Positions 44,231 through 58,886 of a stretch of 64,000 nt of DNA are shown here, in pieces. Within the stretch, counting starts at the first letter, position 1. Every line of letters starts with the position of its first letter. Below the pieces are notes generated by a model. It ran no database searches and was not told the DNA's origin. It worked only from the letters and a program-made list of their open reading frames with translations. This DNA comes from Alligator mississippiensis. Taxonomy: Eukaryota; Chordata; Crocodylia; Alligatoridae. Both the position numbers and the translations under genes were made by a program. Where the stretch lies: NCBI RefSeq assembly GCF_030867095.1, contig NC_081831.1:42097319-42161318 (forward strand). The letters are read 5' to 3'.

Positions 44231-44739
44231 CTGCCTCATGGGGTCCAGGTCGGGTACTGTTTTTATTTTGGATTTTAAACCACATTTCCAGATCCATTTC
44301 ATTGTCACTTCCTGCAACTTCATTGGTGTCAAAGGTCACATGACATCACTTCCTGATGTGATACCACTTCCAGTGATGTCTTTGAATATGGCTCGCCAGC
44401 CCACTGGATGATAAAAAGTTCGTGATCCGGCCCCACATTCAAAAAGGTTGGACTCCCCTGAGTTAGAAAAACACTGAGATGTTAGATAACACTCAAGGAA
44501 AGCTGTAGGTACTCATCAACTCTGATAATCAGACCTGTGATCATTTTTAGACTGATTTTTAGACCACTCTTCTCTCCCAAGCCATTGCTCCTGTTTGGCA
44601 GCATAAACTTCCAAGAGTTGTTCTAGCCCTGTAAGTGTTGCAGTGAAACATGAGCTCAGTAAAGCCAGTGATGTTTTCAGCTGCCCACGGTTGGCAAAAT
44701 TAAGGAGGCAACAGTTTCATTCTCAGCAGCCTGTGGGGT

Positions 44740-44895
44740 GACTGCACCTGGAATATATCCTGCAATTCTGGGCCCCAGAGTGTAAACAGTACCTCAATAT
44801 AATAAAAGATAAGGGCAATAATTACAGTACACAGATTGAAGGCTGAGAGAGGAGGAACACTGAGAGTCTAGAAAACAAAATTATCCAGAGACCAT
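44740..44895 (+). mobile_element. Old CR1 LINE fragment
   Basis: Reads LEYILQFWAPE in one frame from about 44748, matching LEYCVQFWVP and similar in the intact CR1 copies. It is cut at the right by the element starting at 44899. Confidence 0.55.
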
Positions 44896-44898
44896 AGG

Positions 44899-45250
44899 CG
44901 ACTGGTGCCACCTTAGTCAGGAGGGGCACGAGCCCCCCCCAGCAACCAGTCAGCGTTGACCTGGGGGGGATTCCCCCTGCAGCCAATCTTGCCAACCGGG
45001 GGGGGGGAGGCATGGCCAATCTCGCCAACTGGGGGGTGGATCTCCCCATGGCCAATCCCGCTGACCAGGGGGGTCCCCCTGCAGCAAAACTCAAGGAGGG
45101 GCACTGGCGCTCCCGCTTGCCCATCGCCTAAGCGGGGGGCACGGCCGGTCCGGGGTGCACCAGTGCTCTCAGGGGGTGCATGGATGTGAAGCCGGCAGCA
45201 GCGTGGAGTCCCAGGGCCCAGGGAGGTCGTCCCGACTGGCCCCCCACCAG
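44899..45250. mobile_element. GC-rich hAT-like element (family H)
   Basis: The start CGACTGGTGCCACCTTAG, then CCCCCCAGCAACCAGTCAGCG and TCTCAGGGGGTGCA blocks, match the copy at 59667-59958 in order. The right end is unclear. Confidence 0.6.
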
Positions 45251-46427
45251 GGACAGCCTTGGCTAGATTCATAGGAGTACTGTCTATAAATACCTTCCTG
45301 GTAACTAAATGATGAGAGTGGATTATTGTGTATGTTGTCAGAGCTGGATGAGTGCTTTAGGTTGGAATAAAGAAGAAAAAGGTGAAGCCTGCTGTTCAGG
45401 CTGGTTAGATCACAGGGGCCTCAGAACAACAGAGTGATAAAAAGCAGCTACATCCACTCCTAGCTCAGGAGTTGTCTCCAAAATATTACTGCCATCCTAT
45501 CGTGTGCAGAAAGCAGCAGCACTGCCAGTCGATCAAAAACAGTCAAATGTCTGCCCCAGCATAGCAGCCTGTCAGGGTAGTGTGGTTAATCTGTGCCAGT
45601 TTATCTCTAAAGGCATGCACAGAAATGATATGCCTAATACTGCCTCTGGCTGTTTGACTTTATCCAGGCATCCATTTATGGGAGGGTTTACTTGGGAGTG
45701 GTCCTCAGTGTGGGTCCAAAGCAAGGCTTGAACTCTGGGAGAGGTGGAACAGCTTTAGGTCAGCATGCTACCACTTCAGCCTTGGACTTGATAGCTAGTT
45801 ATAGCCCCCCCTAAAAAGAAGGATTTCTTTTGCAGTTCCCCTTCCAGACAGGAACCACATTCTTTATGCCACGGGATGACTTAAGCCTGTTTTCTTTGTC
45901 TCGTTGCACAAGGGATTCAGCCACTAGATGGTACTCTGAGAACGAGAATAAGAAAAGTCTTTGTCATCTTTCTGGGAGACGTACCCCTTACTTAGCTCCT
46001 CTTGGCTTTCACCCTCCGCACTTCTGCCTTGCAAAACCCCAGCAACATCCCCATCTCCATTGCCAGGCTTGTCTGCATCCTTCTGCCAAAACAGCCTCTT
46101 TCTTCCAAATGGGACAATGCTTGGTTCATCTAAGAATTCCAGCTGGCAAACAGGCTGATGAGGCCACGTGCCTCCAAGGGTTAGCAGCCAGGAGACGGAG
46201 ATGGTTGCAGTTGTGCTGTGACCCTGGGTCAGCCTCACAGGAGAAGGCCACTCAAAACAGATCTGTCCAGCCACAGTGGTGCCCCAGCACAGCTCCTCAC
46301 ATGTGAGGGCTTCCAGCTGCAAAAAGGCTGGTGCAGTTTGACAGGAGCCATGTCTGAGCTGAGGCTACAGCAGTGCTGTTGTACAGGACAGTGCTGCCAG
46401 GGCAAAGGCCATTCCGACGCCCTAGTC
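45251..46427. other. Intergenic upstream of TMSB15
   Basis: No gene seen. Some sequence near 45270-45310 could be continuing LINE remains, but too weak to call. Confidence 0.45.
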
Positions 46428-46640
46428 CAGTGGCTCTCAACTGTTTCAGATTCGAGGCCCCCTGGGAAAATGACAACTTCGAGCTTCCACTTGTTTTTCA
46501 ACTACAGGCAGACAACAGAGCAGTTCTGTTGCAAAGAGTTCAGGCAGCCCACAGCAGGGCTGGCTGATTTTGACACTCTGGGTTCCTGTTGCACACCTCT
46601 GGGATATTCTGGTGAATCATGTTGGCGTGTCCAGCAGTGC
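46428..46640. mobile_element. Charlie/MER5-like hAT fragment
   Basis: Begins CAGTGGCTCTCAACTGTTTC, the same type of terminus as the element at 43641. The right end is not identified. Confidence 0.5.
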
Positions 46641-47327
46641 CGGTGCGGCGCGGTGCTCCGCAGCACCTTGACAGGATCTCAGGCCATCCAGGTGCTGCGG
46701 AGCCAGCTTGAGACACACTGCCCTGGGCCCTTCCACCAGCTCCTTCCCCAGGGCTGGATTTTCTCCTTTGTCTGCAGGACACGGAGGGGAGGAGGCCCCT
46801 GGATCCTTTGTGAGCATCCGTGTCTGTTAGTGCATGCCCTTGTCCATCTGTCTGTCCATTAGTCTGTGGCTTTGTGTCTCTGGGTGCCCGGGGGTGTCTA
46901 CACAGACTGGGCCACTTTGGTCTGCCTGGCTGGGTCCGTGCCTGTCTGCTCCAGCCGTGTGATTGTCTGGCTTGCTGTGTGTCTGCCCGTGCGTCTGTCT
47001 GTATGTGCGTCTAAACGCCCGTATCTATCTTTTCAGCCGCGTCTGCATGTCTGTCCGTGACGCGCCGGCTCGGGAGGCGCTACTGTGCAACCCGCGCCTG
47101 ACAGCAGCCCCCGCGCCGACACAGACAGACCGACCAACCGACCGACAGCCGCCCGCGCTGCGCCCCGCCCCGCGTAAGGCGTGGGGGGATGGGGCTCCCG
47201 CCGGAGGGGTGGGCGGCGCGGGGCGCGCTGGGCGTGGTAGTTCCCGGGCCGGCTTCTGCCGCTGGGGACGGTGTGGGGGCGAACTACTTGTCCCGGCATG
47301 CAGCAGGGCCGGCTGAGGGGTCGGCAA

Positions 47328-47454
47328 CCAATGGGCGCGCGCGGAACGGGCGACCGCGGTATATAAGCCGCCGCCCCACAAGCCGCTGCTTAGAGCTACC
47401 TGCGTTGGCCGCTGCTGTTTGTCGTCGTGTCGCTCCGCTCCGCTCCGCTCGCAG
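47328..47454 (+). promoter_or_regulatory. TMSB15B: TMSB15 core promoter and non-coding first exon
   Basis: A CCAAT box (47328-47332) is followed by a strong TATA box TATATAAG (47360-47367), 28 bases downstream. Transcription should begin near 47388-47392. The non-coding exon would end at 47454, before donor gtgggg. The region lies in a CpG island of about 47050-47900. A focused TATA promoter suits a regulated gene, unlike the dispersed PRPS1 promoter. Confidence 0.82.
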
Positions 47455-47927
47455 GTGGGGCGGGGGCTGGGCGTGGTCCACACTGCGGTGCAGTCCAGCC
47501 CGGGGGCTCCACGGGTCTGGGGCAGCCCCGCCCGCTTTTGGGGGGAGGGGGGAGCAGCGCCTTCGTCCACGACGGCTCCTCCCTGCCCGACCCGCTGTGC
47601 CGCCTCGGTAGCCGGGCGCGGGGCGCCGCCCCTGGGTGCCGGAGCGCGGCCGGGGGCTGCGACCAGCTCAGCAGCGGGTGGTACTGGATCCGCCCCGCCC
47701 CTCCCCGGGGCCGGACTGCATGTGCCCTCCCGCCTGGCCCCAGCCCGCGCTCCCCGGCTCGTGGGTCCCGCCTGCTCACTGGCTGCCCTTGCCCCCGCCG
47801 CTGCCGGGGAGGGTGGTGCCGCGCATTGCCCAGTCCAACGAAGGGACCGTCGGCGGGTCCCCGGGCATCGCTGGGGCAGCACGTGCTGCCGCGCGGGAGC
47901 TTCCTGCCAGCCCGCAAGGGCTCCTAA

Positions 47928-50037
<2,110 letters not shown>

Positions 50038-50525
50038 AGGGAGGTGCTCTTGCAGAAAGAGCCAACACTTATTTTGCTTTGAATTAAATCATCTGTTTAT
50101 TTTTGATTTACATCATGTATGTGTAAACAATGCTGTAACATCTTGCTCTGCCTTCCTGCTAATCTAGCTGTGTTGGCAGGTGCAGAAATGAAGTGTGGTC
50201 CCCTCCAGAGCCCATCAGTAGCCTTGCCTAACTCTGCCTCTTGCTGCTCAGCCACCTCCCACTTACAGCACTGATCTTGCTATAATGCAATGGGGGAGGA
50301 GATGCTGAAAGCCAATAAAGGGCTATAGAAGTTCCTGAGTACAGAGGCCCCTTATACAATATGGTGGGGAGGGGGAAGCCTTTTTGGCTTGGCCAATGGT
50401 CTGGGTCTGTTTAGCATTCTCACTTGCAGAATAACATTTCTGCAGCCTCACTCACAATTAATTTTTCTGTCTTCCTTAAGATAAAGTGAAGTTTATTATA
50501 AAAATAAAAAAATATAATGGCTTAC
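50038..50525 (+). other. TMSB15B: TMSB15 3' UTR with two candidate polyadenylation signals
   Basis: AATAAA occurs at 50314-50319 and again at 50502-50507. The first would give a UTR of about 0.3 kb and the second about 0.5 kb. The second is followed by AT-rich sequence; which is used cannot be told from sequence. Confidence 0.65.
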
Positions 50526-52964
50526 TAAGGATTCATGGTTTCTTTCCTGGTCCTTCAGCTTATGCCAGGTCATGGCATCAGGTAGGAAGGCTGTCTTATG
50601 TTTCATCATGCTTTTGGCATCCCTGTTGATATTGCACTAGGCTACAATAGTGCTCTCTAAAGCACTCTTCTATTAGAACAACTTGATTAGATTCATATTT
50701 TTTTTTTTTCTGGGTAGAGCTGGATTCTTTTGTTTCTTATGAGCTGGTCTGGATTTTAAGCTAATGTTAGTCAGAGATTAGTTGCCTGATTACTTTTAAT
50801 GGCAGGCTTTCACAGGGGTCAAGGAATAAAACGCCATTCTGTAAGGGTTATATTAGGTAAGTACATGTCTGACCAAAGCAGTTACAGACAGCACAACTAA
50901 TGCAGCTGGACCTAGCCTGAAGCTGCCTTCCTCTTAGTGTAGCAGAGCACACTAGGTTTAACCATCCCTTTAGAGGTGTTTCTACTCTTTCACTAGACCA
51001 AGTATGGTTAAAGCAGCAGCATATGTTATGTAACTGCAGCTACTCTTGGCCTTGACCTCAAAACTCAGGGGGTTTTTTTGGTACACTATCTAAACTTGGG
51101 AGGGAGGCATGGAAGTGAGGTTGGGGTAGGGCTACCCTTCTGTGATCTGCGGTAGCTGATCTTGCTGGCTTCAGAAATCCATACTATGGGTTAGATGTTC
51201 ACCTGAAACGCTGTTTCAGAAGTGATGAGTAAACATGGGATGCTAAGGCTGTTTTGGATGCAGGCAGCTGGCATTTTGACCTGCCAAGCTGATCTCTAGA
51301 GGCCTTTCCAGGTTTTATTAATGCTGAATTGGCTACACAGGCCCTATGCTCCTATCTGACCTCAGGGTTCTAAAGACATTTCCAGAAGCTTGCCTCTACT
51401 TGCTCCCAGTGTCTACTGGTTCAGGGGATCCCACTTAAAAAGGGCTGTTAAGCTTTGATACTGTCTTGCCTTCCTTTCTTTTGCAATTTGCAAAGAATGA
51501 GCAGAAATGAGGTCTTAGCTCTCTGGCCTGTATGCATTTACCTTCTCACCCAGGATAATGAATGCAGCCATTTGTAGTAGTGTTAGTGGAGACAAAAACA
51601 CTTGGGAAACTGCAATGAAACACTGTCCTTGTGTCTGGTGATGGGGAAGCTGTTGAATTTGGTGAAACTTCCTCTTCACTGAACTATAGGCTGAGGGGGG
51701 AGATGACTGCAGAGAACATGATTATTTGCCAAAAAAAAAAAAAAAAAAAATCTGAACTTCTCAATGTCTTAAATCAAGTGAGTAAGGGACTGAAGAGCAA
51801 TGTACTGCAGGCCTCTCTCTCAAAACAAGTCCTTGTAGACAGAAATTACCCACAGCTTAGGTCTAAACTTCCCCACCTATTTGAGTTCTGCTTCTCCTCA
51901 GTTCTTGCCCTGGGGAGAAAAGAGGTGTCCATTGTTGAGACTTGCAGCAGCTGCTTGGAGTCATTGACTAGCCTTGCTTTTAAGAGTCCCTGGAGAGTGG
52001 GGAAGCTGAGTTGCTAGCAGGACTCTGGTATTACTCATCAGATGCTACTTTAGTTGTGTGACTGTTCCAGAGAAGACTTCCTAGACCAGCTGTGGAGTAA
52101 CAGCTGGGTCTCTTCTGTTCTTAAAATACTTCCTTCTTGTGCTGTTCAAAAGTAGAAGCAAGAGGAAAGACTTTTTTTTTTTTTTCTTCTTCACCCACTA
52201 TAAAGTGCAAAGCTTGGAGCAGGTTGTATAAGATGTCATTGTTGAAATGGAGGTAGCTGGTCTATGCTAGCATTCCCATTGTTGTTGCCAGATCTGGAGG
52301 TGTCCCACTGGTTGCATCCATCTATAAGATCTCAAGTAAAATGCCAGTTTGGGCAAGGGGTAGTATGAAGGGATCTCCACTGAAGGCTCTCCATTACTCT
52401 TAACAGCTGAGGATGCTGCTTACAAAAGATTCTGATGAAGGTCCTAAGGGAGCCTAGTCAGAAGTACTGTGCCAATCTTGGACAATCTGTGCAATTCCTC
52501 TGACGCCTTACTGACCAGTTGCTGGCTGTTTTGAGACCAATAACTCAAATAGAAGCAGAGATGCAGCATCCTTCCTAAATTCACCTTTGAACAGCTGGAT
52601 AAAAAGGATGGAAAGCAAGTAGTAGAAAGGGGTTCATAGGCATTCCTGAGCTACAGGTAGTCCATCTTTTCTTCAAGAACTACTTTTTTTTTCTCTGATC
52701 TGTCAGGATGATTCCAAGAGTTTGATTCTTTATGACCTTAGAGAAAGGTAATCTTTGAAAATGGGGCTTGGTTTGAAACTCCTAGTGCTGTGAGCTCTTT
52801 AGTGCCACAGGACACAGCCTACGAGGCAGCAGTGTCTTTCAATACGGTAAGGTATTCTACACAGCTTCCTATGCTGTGGCCAAGCTCATTAGCACAGGTT
52901 GGGCTAATTGGTGCTCTTACTGTCACATCCCATTTCTTAATGCAATGTGGCTACACTGCTTCTG
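50526..52964. other. Intergenic downstream of TMSB15
   Basis: Unique-looking, with A and T homopolymers. The open frame at 51631-52017 has no recognisable domain and spans the A20 run. Confidence 0.5.
51731..51750 (+). repeat. A20 homopolymer
   Basis: Twenty A in a row with no recognisable retroelement immediately upstream. Confidence 0.9.
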
Positions 52965-52972
52965 GCTATGAG

Positions 52973-53793
52973 CAGGGTTCCTGGTTTTCTCTGTTTAAAA
53001 ACCACATGTTCTCTGATTAAAAAAACAAACCACAAAATCCATATTTTTTCACAAAACAAAAAACCACTATACATATAAACATTTTATGGATACATTTGCA
53101 GTTTGGAAGCTTACCAGTGCATCAATCATTCTAATAAAATCTAAATATATTACGGCACTTTATTTTTTTTTATCATAGAAAATCAGAGCTCCCCCTGCCC
53201 CCTTTGCTCACCAAGATGTGGGTCCAGCTGCAGCTTCCTTTCCCCCCCACCCCCCCTGCTTTGTGGCACTGAGCAGCCCTGCCCTTCCCCATGCTGTTGT
53301 CCCTCACTCCCAACCCACAGCCCCCTGGCCCTTGCCCTCACTCCCAACCTGCTGCTCCCCACAGCCCTGCAGTGTGAGAGGAAGGGGTGTGTGGGGCTGC
53401 CATGGCAGCACTCCCCCTCGCACCAGGTCCTGCCAGCTGGGCCATGAAGGTGGCTCCTTCCTGGAGCTGGCCTAGCTACAAGCCCCATGCCCTACAGTGG
53501 GTGCAGAAATTGTGGGGGGCGGGGGGTGGAACATGCCTCACACAACCCACCACATTGCCTGTGGCCCCCTTCCTCCCCGTGTATCACCTGTGTCCCCCCC
53601 AACCCCACCCCATAGACTTACCTGAAGGGAGCTTCAAAAGCTACACTCCAGCACCCTACCTGGCTGCCAGATGAATGTGTGCACAAACACACACACATGC
53701 TTATGGCACCCCCTGCATCCTGATCCCCCCAACTTCTTTTAAAGATACGCTTTTCCGTATCTTTCCACAGCAAAGAGAAAACCTGGCTCCCTG
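52973..53793. mobile_element. hAT-like element (ends CAGGGTTCCTGGTTTTC)
   Basis: Left end CAGGGTTCCTGGTTTTCTCT and right end AAAGAGAAAACCTGGCTCCC are inverted. Flanks gctatgag (52965-52972) and cttatgag (53794-53801) match at 6 of 8. It is 821 bp with a GC-rich core; the GC-rich frames inside are not genes. Confidence 0.8.
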
Positions 53794-53911
53794 CTTATGA
53801 GGCAGCCCACAGAGGAACACAACACGTTTAAGGGCATTGCTCAGTGGCACAGTAAGTTTAGTCTGTGGTTGTGCCCTCCCTTCCATGTTTCCTGAGATCT
53901 GGGAAAATTAG

Positions 53912-55870
53912 GTTCATAGATTCATAGACGTTAGGGTCGGAAGGGACCTCAATAGATCATCGAGTCCAACCCCCTGCATAAGCAGGAAAGAGTGCTGGGT
54001 CTAGATGACCCCAGCTAGATACTCATCTAACCTCCTCTAGAAGACCCCCAGGGTAGGGGAGAGCACCACCTCCCTTGGGAGCCCGTTCCAGACCTTGGCC
54101 ACTCGAACTGTGAAGATGTTCTTCCTAATGTCCAATCTAAATCTGCTGTCTGCTAGCTTGTGGCCATTATTTCTTGTAACCCCCGGGGGCGCCTTGGTGA
54201 ATAAATCCTCACCAATTCCCTTCTGTGCCCCCGTGATGAACTTATAGGCAGCCACAAGGTCGCCTCTCAACCTTCTCTTGCAGAGGCTGAAAAGATCCAG
54301 TTTCTCTAGTCTCTCCCCATAGGGCTTGGTCTGTAGGCCCTTAACCATACGAGTGGCCCTTCTCTGGACCCTCTTCAGGTTGTCCGCATCCTTCTTGAAG
54401 TGCGGCACCCAGAATTGCACGCAGTACTCCAACTGCGGTCTGACCAGCGCCCGATAGAGGGGAAGTATCACCTCCTTGGACCTATTCGTCATGCATCTGC
54501 TGATGCACGATAAAGTGCCATTGGCTTTTTTGATGGCTTCGTCACACTGCCGACTCATGTTTATCTTGGAGTCCACTAGGACCCCAAGATCCCTTTCCAC
54601 CTCTGTGCCACCCAGCAGGTCATTCCCTAGGCTGTAGGTATGCTGGACATGTTTCCTCCCTAGGTGCAGCACTTTGCATTTCTCCTTGTTGAACTGCATT
54701 CTGTTGTTTTCTGCCCACTTGTCCAACCTATCCAGGTCTGCCTGCAGCTGTTCCCTGCCCTCCGGCATGTCCACTTCTCCCCATAGCTTTGTGTCGTCTG
54801 CAAACTTGGACAGAGTACATTTCACTCCCTCGTCCAAGTCACTGATGAAGACATTAAAGAGTATCGGTCCAAGGACCGAGCCCTGCGGGACCCCACTGCC
54901 CACACCCTTCCAGGTCGAAACCGACCCATCCACCACGACTCTCTGGGTGCGGCCCTCCAGCCAATTCACCACCCACTGGACTGTGTAGTCATCCAAGTCA
55001 CAGCCTCTTAGCTTGTTCACCAGTATGGGGTGGGATACCGTATCGAAGGCCTTCCTGAAGTCCAAGTATACGACATCCACCCCTCCTCCTGTGTCCAGGC
55101 GTTTCGTAACCTGGTCATAGAAAGAGACTAGATTGGTCAGGCACGATCTGCCTGCCACGAACCCATGCTGGTTTCCCCTCAGCATAATTTGCCCTGCCGA
55201 GCTCTCACAAATGTGAGCCTTGATAATTTTTTCAAAGACTTTGCCAAGGATGGAGGTGAGACTGACTGGCCTATAGTTGCCCAGGTCCTCTTTCCTCCCC
55301 TTTTTGAAAATGGGGACCACGTTGGCCCTTTTCCAGTCCTCCGGGACTTGGCCCGTGCGCCACGAGCTTTCAAATATTCCCGCCAGTGGCTCTGCAATGA
55401 TGTCGGCCAGTGCCTTCAGCACCCTCGGATGGAGCTCATCCGGGCCTGCTGACTTAAAGGCATCCAGTTCTTCCAAATGACTCTGCACCATCTCAGGGTC
55501 TATGCATGGAAGTCTGGCGCCTTTCTGCTGCCTCTCTACAACCCCAGTGAGAGACTTGTCGTGCCCCTCGCTTAGGAACACTGAGGCAAAGAACTCGTTG
55601 AGGAGTTCAGCCTTGTCCCCTCTGTCCGTCACCAATTGTTTCTGCCCATTTAGCAGGGGTCCTATTCCTCCCTGGGCCTTCCTTTTACTCCCTATATATC
55701 TAAAAAACAATTTCTTGTTGTCTTTTACTTGGGTTGCCATCCTCAGCTCCATGGTAGCTTTGGCCTGTCTAACTGCCTCCCTACAAGCACAAGCAGAGGA
55801 GGTATATTCATCTTTGGTGATCTCTCCCTGTTTCCACTTTTTATGTGCTTCTTTTTTGCTGCTTTTCTTT
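53912..55870 (-). mobile_element. Young CR1 LINE, 5'-truncated, with long open reverse-transcriptase frame
   Basis: The minus strand is open from about 55870 to 54037, with 571 codons after the first Met (55752). It encodes the CR1 ORF2 reverse transcriptase: motif A near YLDFRKAFD (about residues 228-236), motif B GVPQGSVLGP, catalytic FADD (about 316-319) and the C-terminal GDLVAAYKF, TRNNGHKL and GLPREVV region. The endonuclease half is missing. Compared with the copy at 62305, the frame stops early after TLGVF, where an AAG codon reads TAG, losing about 12 residues. The 3' end has CR1's TCTATGAATCTATGA-type repeat near 53912. The near-intact frame suggests recent insertion. Confidence 0.95.
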
Positions 55871-57203
55871 TTTTATAGGTTGCTTCTATTCATTTCACAC
55901 AGCAAGGTCCTCTGCCTTATATGAATGCAGGTGTATAGCCCATGTACATGTGCTTCAAGGGCCAACTACAAAAATCAGGCACCAGAGCTTCTACATAAGA
56001 GTAAGGTCAGAGCAATCTGTGGAGTTTCCCTGACCAAAAACAGCTCCTACAAACTCCAGCATGGAATAGGTTGTGAGTCAAGTTCTGGGATGAGACCAGT
56101 AGCAAATGGCAACACTTCAAAGGCTCCTGTGAGGATACACGGACCCACAAGAACTGTAGTGGAATACGGTTGAACAGAGATAAGAAAGTATCTCAGCAAC
56201 TTGACTTAGAAGGCAGGGGAGTTGTATGAATCCAAGCTTTAATTAATAAAATCCATAAATCTGCTCCTGTTCTTTCTCCCCTGAGACTTGTTTATGTTTA
56301 CATAAGGAGTTAAATGTTCTCAGTTCACAGAATTAGTAAGTGTTAAAGACTGTCATGCAGGGAATGAGCTGAACCTCCCTCTCCATGGTCAGTAGACATT
56401 TGGGGGGGGAGTGGTACTTACATGACTCATTTGCTTTTGCAGCAACAGTGATGTGCTTAGATCACTGATTATCAACAAGTGCTGTGAGATCCTTTGAAAG
56501 GGAGGGCAGGAAGGACAAGGAGAGGTGTGAGGGGATAAGCAGATAAGGCCAGGCTCAGGATAGTCCTTGCCTGGCCATCCCCACACCAGCCCCTCTGAAG
56601 GATGTAAGCACTATAATAAACAAGTTTTTTAAATGGCATGGCACTCAGTTCACAAAAGTTATGGAGGAGGATGCCTTGAGTCTAATGAGCAGTGTCTTGA
56701 GTCTAAAAGGGTTCAAAACTACTAGCTTAGATGGTGGCAAGAGGTGTTTTACCATGAGTAACTGTACTCAAGAAACACTGTGAAATACTATGGTGCCCTA
56801 AAGTTCTAAAGCAGCAAATCTGTCAGGCAGGTTTTTTTCTAATACGTGACTTCTGTTCTAATTTTTTTTGGTATACATCATGGAGAAGTAGCTCTGAGCA
56901 GACTGAGAGTTATTGTTAAAAACCTAGTGAAGGCTTGCTCTCCCCTTGTTAGTCTCCTTTTGTTACCAGAGCTTACCTGTCATCTTTCTTCCTAACCTGC
57001 CCTTCCTGGGCAAGGTGATCATCAAGCAGGTGGTAGGTTTTCTGCTTCTGTCACTGATGCCAATCTGCATCTTCAGTAGGGAAGCCAACAGAGGAGGTTG
57101 AAACTGGCCTAGAACCCAGCCTTCAGTTGGAGTTGTGACCATTCTGACCAGTGTCATTAATAATCTCCTTTTGGTTTTGGTTTGGGTAAATTTTAGTGAC
57201 AGA

Positions 57204-57278
57204 ATCACCTGTGGTTCAGTGGTAGAATCATTGTCTATCACACAGGAAACCTGGGTTCAATTCACACACACCAAACAT
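57204..57278 (+). pseudogene. tRNA-Gly-like pseudogene or tRNA-derived SINE head
   Basis: GTGGTTCAGTGGTAGAAT (box A region) and GGGTTCAATTC (box B region) match tRNA-Gly with correct spacing. The acceptor stem and T-stem do not pair well, and the position of the anticodon reads ATC, so it is not a working tRNA. No A-rich tail was noted. Confidence 0.6.
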
Positions 57279-58840
57279 CTGGACTCAGTCTGGTCTTTGG
57301 ATTTGTTCTCAAAGGGAGGATGGAGGGTCTGGGCAGCCTCCACTTCTCCAAGAATTCCTGCCCAGACACAGGCATCAAAGGTCTGGGTGGCCCTTGTGCA
57401 TACACCATGATCTAGGAGGATTGACAATTGCCACATTTTGCTGGTGAAAGGCCTCTCTACAGATTTGGTTGTTGTGAACTGGGGTTGTCATAGAGCCACA
57501 TTACTGTGTCCTGCCAGGAAGACAGGTGGTCCTCAGGCCTTTACAGTCCCAGCTTTAAAATAGTTTGAGTTTACATTATTGCAGGCTGCTGCCTTTGCAT
57601 TGGTTCACCTCATTTCTACTAAGCAGCTTTTCTCCTGCATTTTTGGGTTCTTTATGAGGACAATGTAGGCGGAGTCAAAACAAAAACCGCACTGATCACT
57701 GCAAGTAGGACAGCAATGGAGACTCACAGGACCAAATTCAGCTCCACTAAGGGTTAAATCTTGTTCCTGTTTCGTAAATTAAACTTTCTACAAGTGGAGG
57801 CTTTGCAGAAAGCACCACAGCCCAGTTTTCTGACCCATTAAGTATTTATCACGGACACATATCCTAGAGGCAAGATGTCCTTGGCACCAGTCTCTACACA
57901 GCTCTGACAACAACCCTCAGTCCTAATGTGCAGTGACCCTACTATTCCAGTTATGGCCTCCCACCCAGTTGGGCCCAAGTGGCTCAGACCTAGCTACTAG
58001 TCCTCTCCCAAACTCTGCTATTGTGATATGGATCAACATCTGCCTCTGCCTTGCACATTATTCCTTATGACTACACAAAGCAGGAGTCAAATGCCACCAG
58101 GCAGTAAGGGGAGCACCTCACACCCATTGTGTGAAATGAAAATGACTGCTTCAGGTGGGTAGAAGCAGGGGAACCAGCTCAGCATTTTCACACCAGTCTG
58201 AGACTCGCAGACTCCCTTTCACTTATCATGACCCTCCAGAGACACCGAGGACCTAGCTCAGACTAGAGTTCATAGGGTGCAAATCCAACGCCTGTTGAGC
58301 TGTAACCCAAGTGTGACACTGCATCTCCAGAAGTGAAAACTGAGCATGTCCATCTTCTTGTATCACTGTTCAGGATTTCACTGTGAGAACTGGCTGGTAC
58401 ATACTCAGACAGTCAGCTCTCTGAGTGCACAGGTCAGTGCAGGTCACCCTTCTGTCTTGGAGGGCCACAGTGGGAGATTGATGTTCAGCAGTCCTGAAGC
58501 CTGGGGATGCAGCTTGCACACTCAAGGGCAGATTCCCATCTACTGCAGAACAGTGTAGCTCCTTGGTAGTCAATGGAGCAAGTCGTGTATTGATGCCACT
58601 TCAGGAGACATGGTTCCAGTGTACTTCACCTTATGTTTGTGGAGTCAGTGAAGAGTGCTGTCCCTGTCCTGCAGCTAAGGAAATGGGCAGATAGCTTAAG
58701 GAACTCTCCTGAGCTTACAGGTTTGCTGAGCACCAGTTCAATGACCTCCCTGACCATTAGAGTCACTTATAATCACAGAGCAGTTCTCTTTCATGTAACA
58801 GTTCTAGTCTAATGCAGGAGGGAAGCACACCCAAGCAGCG

Positions 58841-58886
58841 TCTGCTTGACAGCTGTGCAAACTATCTGCTTGACAGCTGTGCAAAC
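58841..58886 (+). repeat. Small tandem duplication (24-bp period)
   Basis: TCTGCTTGACAGCTGTGCAA and the next two bases (AC) occur at 58841-58862 and again at 58865-58886, without mismatch. Confidence 0.9.

Larger units (their letters stand above)
42837..44460. mobile_element. hAT-like composite (ends CAGGCTTGTCCAAC) with nested insertions
   Basis: Ends CAGGCTTGTCCAACATAC and GGTTGGACTCCCCTG are inverted. A perfect 8-bp duplication, agttagaa, lies at 42829-42836 and 44461-44468. The 1624-bp span includes a GC-rich core, a CR1-like piece (about 43600-44230) and, inside that, a second hAT element (43641-43931). Confidence 0.88.

Noticed and set aside
54037-55752. Reverse-transcriptase frame as a domesticated host gene.
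   Set aside because: It has the CR1 3' UTR and terminal repeat, no introns or promoter, and a near-identical sister fragment at 62305. It is an ordinary young LINE copy.
57204-57278. Working tRNA-Gly gene.
   Set aside because: The acceptor and T stems do not pair, and the anticodon position does not read a Gly anticodon.
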